NCBI GenBank assembly: GCA_020137815.1
Contig: CM035357.1
Span: 704,974 to 768,973 of the forward strand
From: Hormiphora californensis
Taxonomy: Eukaryota; Ctenophora; Tentaculata; Cydippida; Pleurobrachiidae
Reading direction: 5' to 3'
Length of the DNA stretch: 64,000 nt
This document shows positions 45,549 to 58,800 of the stretch, one piece after another. The notes beneath the pieces were generated by a model. That model was not told the DNA's origin and ran no database searches. It saw only the letters and a list, made by a program, of their open reading frames with translations. Position 1 is the stretch's first letter; each line of letters begins with the position of its first letter. Made by a program: the position numbers and the translations under genes.

Positions 45549-48500
45549 ATGGCAAACCCCACCAACTTCCACAATCGACCTTGGAACGGGGGATGGAACG
45601 ATCCCCCGCCGACGGTCTTGTCCAACTCGGACAAAACTAGGGAATCCATTGTGTCTCGGCAGCGAAAACCTGGCGCTAGGTGAGTGACTTGACTAAATAT
45701 GTGCATGCTTGTCCAGGCATTCTCCAGACTGAAACTAATGTTTCCCAATTTTTCAGAATGTACCCCGCGAATCCCCTAATTTCTGGAGCAGGGACAGCGG
45801 GACAGCATATGACAACATACGGGGGCGGTCAGTCAGGAGCAGGGTACACTGGTATAACCCAACAACAAGCACCAACCGCTCAGCCACAGTTTTCTACTCA
45901 ACAGTATAATACACAGCAGTACAATACACAGCAGTATAATACACAGCAGTACAATGTTCAAAGTGATGGAGGACAGAGTTTTAGTGGCTATGGCAATCAT
46001 TCGCAGCCTGCTCAGGGTGAGTGTTACAACAGCTTTGTCATTCACTTTTATGGATTTCGAAATATCTATTTAGTTCCAAAATATTAGGCATAATATCAAT
46101 TAACACATAACACACACATCCCCCTTTTCGAAGTCTCGTGGTTCAATTTGTAAAATAAAAGTAACACATGTTTCACGCTCCAGGAAAACCGGATGAGAAT
46201 TCCTGGTCCCTGACTGAGATGTTGCGGACTGGGATGGAGAAGATCGATATGAACACGATTAACAAATCATTCGCAACCATCGGAACCAAACTAAATGGTA
46301 GGGAGGGGGGACTAATTTTATGTTTGAATCTCATGATCTGGTACAACAAAGTTGTGTTCTAACACACCCCATGTTTCAGATGCCTACAATTACGTCTTAC
46401 CACAGCAGCAGCAACAGGCGGGCAGTTTGTACAACCCTCAGTACAATGGTCAACAGCAATATGGGGCGAGTCAACAGCAGTACGGGGCCAGCCAACAATA
46501 TGGGCAACCCCAGCAACAATATGGGCAGCAACAGCAACAATATGGGCAACCGCAGCAACAGTATGGTGACCAGCAACAATATAACCAGCAACAATACGAC
46601 GCTCAGCAACAGCAACAATATTCGGAACAGTACGCACAACAATACTCTCAGCAACAGCAACAATATGCCCAGCAGCAACAAGAATATAACCAGCAGCAGC
46701 AACAGTATAACCAGCAACAGCAACAATTTGGTGCTCTCACTGAACAACAAATCTATAACATGCAGAAACATGATTACGATCGATTTTCAATGTATCGAGG
46801 TCCCGAGGATCCCTCTCCTCCCCCGACCGCTGCAGCAGTTGTGAAGACTGAAACTGTCCAACCGGTGGTGCAAGCAACTGCCATCCAAGATCCAAGCCCG
46901 GCACTCTGGCAACCACCTGGTGCGGGAATGACAGCCCCTTCCACTCACACAATCTTTACTCCGACCTTGGAACCGGTTCAACAACCGTTTACATCGGTCG
47001 CCCAGCAACCATTCTCAGAACCTGTCCAGCCATTCCCGGAACCTGTCCAACCATTCTCGGCACCCGTTCAGCCTTTTGAACCTGCTGCACATGTTCAGCC
47101 TTTTGAACCTGTTGTACCTGTCCAGCCTTTTGAACCTGTTGTACCTGTCCAGCCTTTTGAACCTGCTGCACCTGTTCAGCCTTTTGAACCTGCTGCACCC
47201 GTTCAGCCTTTTGAACCTGTTACACCTGCCACACTGGATCCTGTCCAACAACAAACAGCTCCAGTCGCTACCGAGATTCAACCCACGGATTTCTTCAGCC
47301 AGCAACCACCTTCTAGTGCACCAGTTTCAGCACCTGCACAGCCCGTCCCCTCGCCCCATGACTTCTTCTCTCAGCCACCTACCACATCTACTCAAGATTT
47401 CTTTAACCAACCTACTGCTCCTTCACCAAAGCTCCCTACTCAGCCTGCCCCTGAACAACAGTCCGTGGTTCATGAACTGTCCGCCCCACAACCTGTCTCA
47501 ATACCCTCACCCGCGGATTTCTTCTCTCAGCCTACTGACCTCCCCGCAACGTCTTCTTTCCCAACTGTGGAACCTTCTGCAGCCACATTATTCACTCCCC
47601 CAGTGACCTCTGTGTTTGATCCTCCTGCAGCTACTTCTGTATTCACTCCCCCAGTGGTCCCTGCTACCGCTGTATTTGCACCTCCAACAACAACAGTATT
47701 CACTGCTCCTGAGGCCCCGACAACGACTGCAGTTCCGGCCCCCATTCAGCCGGCTGCAGTCCCCACTCCACACGACTTCTTCAACCAATCAGGTACTGCC
47801 GATCAAAAGCCCCTTCATGAAAATGATTTATCTCTTTCAACGTTTGAGCAACCTTTGTGTGCTGATTTACCCGCTGAAACTGCCGAGTGTCCCCCGCCCC
47901 AAACTGCTGAGTGTGCAACAACTGCTGAGTGTCCCACCTCAGTAGCTGAGTGTGCAACAATCTCTGAGTGTCCCACCTCAGTAGCTGAGTGTCCCCCGTC
48001 CCAAACCTCTCAGTGTGCTGCTGCCCCGTCCCAAATCTCTGCGTGTGCAACAACTGCTGAGTGTCCCACCTCAGTAGCGGAGTGTCCCACCTCAGTAGCT
48101 GAGGGTCCCTCGTCTCAAAACGCTGAGTGTCTTGCCCCCCTGCCCAAAACCTCTGAGTATCCCACATCAACCCCTGAGTGTCCTGTAGCTGAGACAAGTG
48201 TCCCGCCAGCAACTCATGAAGAAAATCTCTTTGCTTTACAGCCTGAAACTACAGCATCTGATGATCAAGTAGTTAGATCAGATTCTGATCCAACTATCCT
48301 TCCTAAAACTCAGCCACCTATCATTGAAGATCCCCCTCCTGCTTTTATCCCCTCCCCAACCACCCCACCACCTGTTACAGTTGAGGACGTGACACCAACT
48401 GTTGTTGATGACTCCAACCCCCCTCCTGAGCTAAGTGGCCTTGTTGGATCTCCACCAACTCTACCAGTTGAAACATTCGGTGGGGTCAGCATATTCAACC

Positions 48501-48634
48501 CGGCAGTCTCCACGGAGGAGAGTACAGAGGAAAGCACGGAGACGGGGTGGGAGAAAGAGTTTGATGATTGGAATTTAGATGATGATGAAGGGGAGGTGGT
48601 AGACAAAACGGACTTTGAAGATATTCAGTTATGA
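45549..48634 (+). CDS. Gln/Pro-rich protein with WNDPP motif
   Basis: Exons 45549-45679, 45757-46016, 46184-46297 and 46380-48634, all in phase, about 919 residues. N-terminus NRPWNGGWNDPPPTVLSN carries the WNDPP motif known from Sec31 and SRA1. Exon 2 is rich in TQQYN repeats. Exon 3 (SWSLTEMLRTGMEKIDMNTI and SFATIGTKLN) looks like an amphipathic helix region. Exon 4 has a QQQYG-type prion-like stretch, VQPFEPV repeats, four (H/Q/A)DFF(S/N)Q motifs, a run of AECPTSV-type repeats, and an acidic C-terminus GWEKEFDDWNLDDDEGEVVD. Such motifs suit a disordered trafficking adaptor, perhaps near COPII, but that is inference. I do not recognise the orthologue. Confidence 0.75.
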
Positions 48635-49815
48635 GAAATCACCAGCCGCTCATACCAACCAACCAACCAGTTATGAGAGAGGGGGTTAGAAAATCATCGA
48701 GAGAGTGAGATGTTTAACTCTGAAAAGAATGGTTTCCAGCTCTGGGCTTGTTTTGTTGATACCCGGGTGAGAGAGGGTCGAGTGCAAGGTAACTCTGAGC
48801 AAGGACAGGACTTTCTGAATTGGGCATTGTTGATATTATTGACTGAGTGTGTGTGAGTACCTCAAGTACACAATTGATGCATTTGAATCAAGATGTTGTG
48901 GTATTGTTACAATTCTCTGAAATACAAGCGTGTATTATAGTTACAAGCACGTGCATATGGGACAACATGTGTATTATACAAGCAGAATATATGACAGTTA
49001 GCTGACATGCAAGCTGTATTATTTTGAAGGGGAGTGAGAGATGTATTTTCTGCAAATGTAGAATCAAGTGTACACATTTTTTGAGTAGTGGAAATCGGAG
49101 TGTTTACTTTTGATTACAACGAATAGTATAGCACAAGTACTGGAGCAAGGCTCTATTGATTTAAGATTCCAATCATAGGAATAAATCGCTATGCCACGTT
49201 GCACCGACCTCCATTTTCCTTGGAACGCGCAGTGACACTGTTGTGATGAAAGTTGTAGATGTCAGCAGTAGAGCTGCGCGGCGTAATGAGCAGTACTTCT
49301 AACCCGGTCAGTGACAGACCAACCCTTGCTTTACCCAGTCTCGCAAAACAAACCCGTCTGATTCTGTTCATTGAACAGAATCAGACAGTGTTCAAACAAT
49401 TTATTTGAGATCAAAATCGAGACAGCCAAATGTGCCAGCATGTCTGTCAGTGGTCGGAAGAACCTGTTTGATGACAACACATTTGCAGAGCGAGGGACGG
49501 ATGGAGTATATGGTGTGATTTTACTACCCTCACCCTGCATTTTGAGATATTCGATAGACGGAATTAAATGAATGGAAACAATGGAACATATAAGAGCTAC
49601 CTGCAGTAGTATAAAATAAAGTTCTTTGCTTCAAAAAACATATTATCTCTGAAGCTTAACCGCTCTTGAAGACTCTTGCAGTTGCACACTCATAGCAAAA
49701 CCAGGGATAAACTTAGCCTAAAAAAGAATAAATAGAAAACATACTGTCCTGCTCAATAATATTTGCCTTGTTCGACCCTCCCTCCCCGCGGGTTTGAACA
49801 AAACAAAATAATATA
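48635..49815. other. 3' flank between convergent genes
   Basis: No coding signal. Holds a near-perfect 31 bp palindrome around CTGATTCTGTTCATTGAACA at 49355-49385. Both neighbouring genes end here. Confidence 0.5.
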
Positions 49816-52800
49816 TCATATTGAGGTCTCACAAAACAAGTCATTAGCCGGTTCAGACGAACTCCTGCCCCTTAACCCCAGCGCCTTTCCAGTTACCCTG
49901 CACAGGGTGGTCCCCAACAGCAACTGATTGTGGTCCCCGGGTGCCCTTATAAACACCGTCACCAACCCGCACCTCCTGCTGGTTCGGTGATGGTGAGGGA
50001 TAAACAGTTCTTGTACTGATACTGGGGTCACCCTGGGTAATTCAGGGGGTAGGATTGTCACGTACCCACCTCTACTTCTCCCTCCAATAATCTGATAATC
50101 ATCATCCTCCTCCTCCTCCTCCTCTTCCACAGACCCATGACGGGTAATCTGCATCTTGTAGGAGACGAAAAACTTGGGAAAATGGCTGACCCACTCTTTA
50201 CTTGTTTGCCTTCTCACCACATCTCTCAGCACACAAAAGCATGAGCTCAGCCCGTAAAACAATACCACAAGAACCGCCATGATGTGAAGGGCTACATTGC
50301 TATTAAATTCCCAGGATATGGAGGGGGAGGGAGAATACCAAACAAACTTCACCTCACCTCCCTCTTTTGTTCGGAATATCACATAGATATCAGGGTGGGA
50401 GGGTGTGGGAGTAAATCGGAGGAATCGTTGTTCTTTGTTGACGGACATGATGATGTTGTTGTGCTCACGAGACGCATCCAGATAGTCAATTTCTAGGGGG
50501 GAGGGAGATTAATAATAGTTCAAAACTTGTCTAAAACTAGTAAAAACTGGAGTGTACAGTAGTAATTTCCTTCTGTAAACAGATTATTCCACAACACATG
50601 ATAATCAACAGCTCGGGGAGCTGAGGGGCAACAACTCACGGTTGATAGTTGGGGATGTTGGAAGTTCCTTTGGTGCTGGTTTCTTAGTAGAACTCCTGGT
50701 GTAGCGTTTCTGTAAAAAGAGGGGTTCATGAGTGATAAAATCCCGATAAAACTACAGTCGGCCGTACAGTTTGACCGTGCCAAAAAGTAACCGTACTTTT
50801 CCGTACGTTGCAGATAACTAATTGACACCAGGAACCGACCGAATCAGGAAATACTGGTCCCTGATTGGCTGATAACCAGTCACATGACCTAAATAACGAG
50901 TTCTGATTGGTTGTTTACTTGTTTCGGTCGGTTCCTGATTGACACTCACATTGAAGACTTGGTAGACCTCATGCTCCATATTAATGCTGGTCATTATCTT
51001 GAGATTTTCAGGAACAAGGCTGACATAGACCTCCCCCGAACAATTGAAGAAGGAGATGTAGAGCCAGTGGTGGGTACTTGTATAACTCTGTGGTAGTGGT
51101 TGGATACGTGAATCGTATTCATAGTGCTAACTGCTAAACAAGAATATTTGCACTATGTAGTATCAATAGTGCCCGGGCAGGGACTGTCTGGCGCCGCCGA
51201 CCCCATCTGAGCGCACTGTGTTTAAGAATCAAATGGGGGTTTGGCGCCGCTATACAGGGCAGAGAAAAATATGACCAGTGAAAAAAACTTATACAATAAA
51301 TAAATTTTCAATGACATTGACATTTGCAACAGATTTCTAACCTGGAAATGGAATGGTCGAGCAAAGTTGTCAGCAAGACTGTACGTGTAGGAATTCTCGG
51401 GTACTGTCGTTTGGTAGCAGAGTCCACCATCCTTTGGGTCACCTATATAGGCCAGTCATATGATGTCGAAAGTAGATCAAAAATCGGCGTTCAAGTTGTA
51501 AATCTAATTCCACTTCTATGGCACTCTAATAGGTCCCTAGAACCACCAAAAAAATTCACCGCACTCTACGCGGTGGAGAACTTGACTTAATTGGGCCTAA
51601 TTGGTTACAGGGTACTTTCAGCCTGAAGCCAACCCCGTAAGTGCCCTTAGAGTAGGAGTAGAGAAAAAAACAAGGGCACTAAAGTGATCAGCGCCCACAC
51701 ATTAGTGGGGGTAGGTGCTGGAATTAAGTCTCTATCTCATCCCGTTAATTAGATAATTGGATAATTAGATGCGCACATAGCCGTTTTATGGTTATACGGT
51801 AAAAACCATCTTAGGAAACGAGTAGAGAAAAAACCAAGGGCACTAAAGTGTTCAGCGACCTCACATTAGTGGGGGTAGGTGCTGGAATTAAGTCTCTATC
51901 TCATCTGGATAATTAGATAATTGGTTAATTAGATGCGCACATAGCCGTTTTTGGCCATATGGCTATATCCACTTAGGAGAGGCGTAGAGACTTTTTACAG
52001 GCGCCATTTTGTAGGCAATGGCCAAGTTATGGGGGGTCTACGTCGGACTTTTAATCTCTATCTCCAACCGTTTAGCCGTTATTAGGCTTTAAAGGTGCTC
52101 AAAATCGTGCTTTTTACCGTTTTTTGCTCATTTTGAGCGCCTTTAAAGTCTAATAACGGCTAAACGGTTAGAGATAGAGCTTAAAAGTCCGACGAAGACC
52201 CCCCATAACTTGGCCATTGTCTACAAAATGGCGCCTGTAAAAAGTCTCTACGCCTCTCCTAAGTGGATATAGCCATATGGCCAAAAACGGCTATGTGCGC
52301 ATCTAATTAACCAATTATCTAATTATCCAGATGAGATAGAGACTTAATTCCAGCATCTACCCCCACTAATGTGAGGTCGCTGAACACTTTAGTGCCCTTG
52401 GTTTTTTCTCTACTCGTTTCCTAAGATGGTTTTTACCGTATAACCATAAAACGGCTATGTGCGCATCTAATTATCCAATTATCTAATTAACGGGATGAGA
52501 TAGAGACTTAATTCCAGCACCTACCCCCACTAATGTGTGGGCGCTGATCACTTTAGTGCCCTTGTTTTTTTCTCTACTCCTACTCTAAGGGCACTTACGG
52601 GGTTGGCTTCAGGCTGAAAGTACCCTGTAACCAATTAGGCCCAATTAAGTCAAGTTCTCCACCGCGTAGAGTGCGGTGAATTTTTTTGGTGGTTCTAGGG
52701 ACCTATTAGAGTGCCATAGAAGTGGAATTAGATTTACAACTTTTACGCCGAGAAAAAAACGTCATATGACCGGCCTATATAGGGAAGAAGAAGGAGGGAA

Positions 52801-55800
52801 TGAAAGAGCTGTGAAAATACCCTGATGTTTCTGACGGCGATACACTCCGTTTTGATTCTCTAAGATCGGAGTTGAACTCCTGGTTGTTAAATTAAAAGCT
52901 AATTACCGGTGAAACCAGGACGGCAGATGTTGCACTGATTTAGAGAGCATTGTGGTCCAGAGCAGTCCTTCTTTTCTGTCATTGTGTTGTTTCCACACGG
53001 ACAATTTTCTCCTGAAAAGAGGGATTACATTTTTACCGGGCCCCGATTTACCAGAATCCCGATTTACGGGGCAAAACCGTTTCCCTTGAGCATCCCGGTA
53101 AATCGGGGTCTGACTGTAGGTGGTGGACGAAGCCACTCTCCTCGCTCCGAGCGAGAAAAGGTCAGCGCGAAGCCTAATAGAGGGCGTTTTCTGAGTTCAC
53201 ACTAGACATTATTAGGTAATAAATACCTGTAAAGTGATCACAAGACCACGCATGGCTGTTACACTGACACGGTATACAACTGTTAGTTTCCGCACTGAAA
53301 TAGTAGCCGTGTCGAGTACACCGATCACAGTAGTCCCCCACTGTCTTGTTCGTACATCCAACACACTTGACGTTGCTGTAAACTGGTGGTTATTTGATGG
53401 GTTAGTTTGTTATGGGAGTCTGCCACTGAAATTGTAACATGGAACACTCACAACAGTCGGACTGCCACACGGATCGAGAAATAGCCGCGCTGACGGCCAA
53501 AAAAAACACTCACAACACTGATAATCGATATCAACCCCGACACAATCTAGAAGCGAGAGAAGCAGTATAGCACTGTTTTTACCGAGAAGAATGGTTGGCC
53601 ACGTCGCTCCCCTCTGTGTTCCTACGGAGGGGCAGGCTACGCGGCCAAGAAGACTGGAGAAGAAGGGGTAGCTAGCAAACAAAACAGTGACAGAGCAGAG
53701 AGCACAGAGTTGGAATAGTTCTTTGGCCTGGCATTGAATATATGAAGAATCTGGTGACTGAAGAATGAAGAAGTGCTGAGTAAATGATTTACTAAATGTT
53801 CGTAAATATAAAATTAGAGACGAAAAAAGAACTGTCTGATGACTCATGACGAAGTCAGCACTTCTTTCAAATGAATGTCACTAATTCAAAATGCTAAATC
53901 TAGATATCTTGGTTGAAAAAACGCCGATATTTAGGGATCAGGGATTGTGAAAGTGTGTGTCGAAAGTGAGTGTGCCCGTCGTGTCTGTCTCTGTGTTCAA
54001 GACCTGTTGAAGCAGTCCCATAAATCTGGACCTCAGCTATGTCCATAATCTGGATGGTTACAACATCTGTAGTGGCAGGATCATCACCCGCCGATATAAA
54101 GGCGTCCGATACTTTAACTCTATCTGTTTCAGTCGTCTTAGGACATTTGATACGATATGTATAATAACCATAGGGTGCGACATCGTCTATTGAGCCACAG
54201 ATGACTCCCCAATCATGTGCTTGGGTGTCGTATAGTGTGACAGTAGTGCCAAGGATTCGGGATTTTAATCCCTCGTCGTTCCTAGACAGTTCGGATATGA
54301 AGAGCATGTATGAGAGTATCAAAACTAGAAAGCAGGAACCGACCTACACAAATAAACAACCAATCAGAACTCGTTATTTAGGTCACTTGACTGGTTATCA
54401 GCCAATCAGGGACTAGTATTTCCTGATTCGGTCGGTTCCTGTCATGCTAGAAAGAAGCTAGGGAACAGAAAATCTGAGAGAAATAATTTGAAGTATTCAC
54501 CTGTCTTCAATTTGAACGAAATCAATCACTGCCTTAGTTTGAAGCTGGAATATAAGCCATTGTGGATCTGTTGATGACATATCGCTGTGATAGAAGGTAG
54601 AAATATCTCCATCAAACGCATTTGATACTGGGAAACCATTACCCGGCCAATTATTGGTGTGGGCACTAGCATTTTTGATTGGTATTTTGAATGATGACCC
54701 AGGATTTAGTAGAAGCAGGAACACAATTAGGAACATATCTCCAGTTGGGCTCGATACACTCGATAAAAAGTTGGGAAACACGATATAAGGAAATGAATTC
54801 CAGAGACTCGCTCAACACATTATCTTCATCTAGGGAGAGGTCCCACGTGCGTCAAATGACATCTCCCACTGTGCTCTCACTGTGCTCCCACTGTGCTCTC
54901 CACTGTGCTCCCACTGTGCTCTCCCAAGATAATGTTAGAAAGAATCGGAGTTTCTGGTCTGAGCCTCTAGACTCTATAGCTTTCAGGCATCGCTCTAGAA
55001 GCGTGGACTTGGAGTTGGTCGATCAGGGAGATAAAAATAGAATTATATTCTTCATCTATAACTACGATCTAGACTGTGATTTTAACACGTGACTGAGCTC
55101 AGCTGAGGTAATGCGGCACATGGTTTGATCTGAGAGGGAGGGCGGGGAGAATGGCTCCATTGTGGCAAACTGCTTCTTTTTTATAGTTTAGCAACAACAC
55201 AAGTAGGGGGAAATGTATGAATATGGCACCCACGTGACCCCAATGACGTCACGTGACTAGGTCACGTGACCTAGTCACACTCCTGACAAACTCTACTCTC
55301 AAGCACGGTGCATGTCCAGCGAAGCATACGAGATCATTGGTCAGCGATGCCCATGGAGGATCACCCCCCCCCCCCCCCCCCGATGACCTGATAATGGCCA
55401 TGGTTCTATCTACTCACGTAATGGTACAAAGGGGCTATTCTCCGCCCCTCTCTCCCAATACTCACGTAATGGTACAAAGGGGCTATTCTCCGCCCCTCTC
55501 TCCCAATACTCACGTAATGGTACAAAGGGGCTATTCTCCGCCCCTCTCTCCCAATACTCACGTAATGGTACAAAGGGGCTATTCTCCGCCCCTCTCTCCC
55601 AATACTCACGTAATGGTACAAAGGGGCTATTCTCCGCCCCTCTCTCCCAATACTCACGTAATGGTACAAAGGGGCTATTCTCCGCCCTTCTCTCCCAATA
55701 CTCACGTAATGGTACAAAGGGGCTATTCTCCGCCCTCTCTCCCAATACTCACGTAACGGTACAAAGGGGCTATTCTCCGCCCCTCTCTCCCAATACTCAC

Positions 55801-58800
55801 GTAATGGTACAAAGGGGCTATTCTCCGCCCCTCTCTCCCAATACTCACGTAATGGCACAAAGGGGCTATTCTCCGCCCCTCTCTCCCAATACTCACGTAA
55901 TGGTACAAAGGGGCTATTCACCGCCCCTCTCTCCCAATACTCACGTAATGGTACAAAGGGGCTATTCTCCGCCCCTCTCTCCCAATACTCACGTAATGGT
56001 ACAAAGGGGCTATTCTCCGCCCCTCTCTCCCAATACTCACGTAATGGTACAAAGGGGCTATTCTCCGCCCCTCTCTCCCAATACTCACGTAATGGTACAA
56101 AGGGGCTATTCTCCGCCCCTCTCTCCCAATACTCACGTAATGGTACAAAGGGACTATTCTCCGCCCCTCTCTCCCAATACTCACGTAATGGTACAAAGGG
56201 GCTATTCTCCGCCCTATCCACACAGTGATCAGAGTTTCCCCTACACACCTCTCGGCATGAGAGACACTCACTTCCCTTCCGGATGTAGCCTGCCAAACAG
56301 GCCTCACAGGTGATACTATAAGGGGAATAAATCATGTAAATGGGAAGGATTAAGGAATTGGGTTAGGGAAGTTATCGCTTAGGTGAATTGATTACCCCCC
56401 CCCCCCACTAAACAATATTTACCACTGAGTATTGTTGCTCCCCCCCCCCACTAAACAATATTTACCACTGAGTATTGTTGCTCCCCCACCCCCACTAAAC
56501 AATATTTACCACTGAGTATTGTTGCTCCCCCCCCACTAAACAATATTTACCACTGAGTATTGTTGCTCCCCCACCCCCACTAAACAATATTTACCACTGA
56601 GTATTGTTGCTCCCCCCCCCCCCACTAAACAATATTTACCCCTGAGTATTGTTGCTCCCCCACCCCCACTAAACAATATTTACCTTTGAGTATTGTTGCT
56701 CCCCCACCCCCCCCCCCCTAAACAATATTTACCACTGAGTATTGTTGCTCCCCCACCCCCACTAAACAATATTTACCACTGAGTATTGTTGCTCCCCCCC
56801 CCCACTCAACAATATTTACCCCTGAGTATTGTTGCTCCCCCCCACCCCCACTAAACAATATTTACCACTGAGTATTGTTGCTCCCCCACCCCCACTAAAC
56901 AATATTTACCCTTGAGTATTGTTGCTCCCCCACACCCCACTAAACAATATTTACCCCTGAGTATTGTTGCTCCCCCACCCCCACTAAACAATATTTACCC
57001 CTGAGTATTGTTGCTCCCCCACCCCCACTAAACAATATTTACCCTTGAGTATTGTTGCTCCCCCACCCCCACTAAACAATATATTTACCCCTGAGTATTG
57101 TTGCTCCCCCACCCCCACTAAACAATATTTACCCTTGAGTATTATGCTGACACTTCACACAACGTCCATCCTCTGTACACTCGCTGTTACCGTTACACCG
57201 GCACTGTCTGCTACAATCCGGCCCGTAGTACCCAAAGAAGCACCTACACTGATTGGGGGCTATACACTGCCCATGGTAACAACTGTCACAGTACGGGACA
57301 CACCTGTAGGAGGAACATGTGTAGTTAAAGCTGAAGGAATTGGAAATTATGGATTTCTTTCGCTTACCCTCTAATATATCTTCCCCTCTTACAGTTCTTC
57401 CATTCCCAAAGTCCCCTCACTATCTTCTCACAACCCTATGTCTACAATTAACCCTTCTCACAATATAACTAAAATGTTCATCGTCGATCTAAAATACTAG
57501 CAGCTATCTCGTACCCTCTCAAATCATACAAAATTATCTCATTCTCACACTAAAATACCTGTCTTTAGTGGGTACATCGATAGTACCTGGTGGGCAGGTA
57601 CAATTGTACCCCTTCTCTGTATCCTGACACACCTGGTCATGTCTACACGTGTGAACCTCCAACTCGCATTCATTCTCAGGGGGACACTGAAAGAGAGAGT
57701 TAATGTTATCATAATGATAATATCATTCCCTTTGAGTAAACAAATTGTTTCGTTTCGATTAGTATTCCTATCAATCATCATATGGCTATGTCATATGTTT
57801 CCCTCCGCCACCTAAATACGACACAGCTATAAACCACAGCTGAAATTTACCGTAAAGTAGTGTGGTGAGGTGGATATCTGATAAAGGTTGCCCCCCTCAC
57901 ACCGCCCCTCTCTCCACACACAGTGTGACTCTTCAGAGCAGGTTGTACAGGCGATATAGTGGTCACACTTCCTGGGGCACTGCTGAGGCGCTATCCTCAG
58001 GTCACATCTAATAAAATGGGGGTGATTATAATAAACCTGGATAGAGGGTTGAACCTAATGACGAGGTAGAATCTTGTAACTTTTTGTGATGATCACATCC
58101 GCCTGTATCCCAAAAAGCTCTCTCAATTATCTGATATATCAGCAAAAGATACCTCGTTTGAGGCAGTACCTCACCTCTGAAATGTGCAGTACCAGTCGAG
58201 ATGAGTGGCAGCGATACATCGATCGAGTGTTGTGCTCCATGAGCAGCCTCTTCTCACTGTACAACTGCAGGGGTATTAATTGTCAAACTCAAACTCTCAA
58301 GGAAAGTTTCTATCATGTGAGATAAAGAAGTTACCTGATACAATCGTCAACAGCACCGCACACTTCCGGACAAGATTTCACTCTCCCACCATCTCCGTCT
58401 ACCACGCACCCCTCTCCCTCATTCCAAGTACATCCTTCCGCACCATTACAACCCGAGCAGGTATCGTGGGAGAGACAGGAACAGGTATAGGTGTTATCCA
58501 TGTTGGTTATATCCGACCTTATAAATGGATTTATAGATTGTAATTCCTATAGAGATCGAAAACATCTAAATCAGATCAATTCTATGTTTATTATAATAGA
58601 CTGATACATTTAATCGGTTTTCAATTTGTCTTAATTTTGTGGATCATAAAAAGACCTGATTAACTGGAAGATGACCTCACCTGCATGAACCTTGAGCCCA
58701 GGTACATCCCAGTGCACGTATACACAAGTTACATAGAGTCAGAGAGGAACAGGGGAGACCAAGGTCATCTGTGTTTTTAGTCTTGTATGGACACCTGTTG

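Noticed and set aside
46320..47606. Overlapping ORFs within the Q/P-rich exon (Asn-rich, Leu-rich)
   Set aside because: Alternative frames of the CAG/CAA-rich repeats; the 760-codon frame connects by phase to upstream exons.
54497..54781. Longer start for the fucolectin gene at 54781
   Set aside because: That upstream codon is GTG; the ATG at 54736 directly begins a standard signal peptide.
55418..56184. Separate repeat-protein gene on the plus strand ([16 protein letters not shown] repeats)
   Set aside because: It is the antisense reading of the 48 bp splice-donor array and has no promoter, splice or flanking coding signal.
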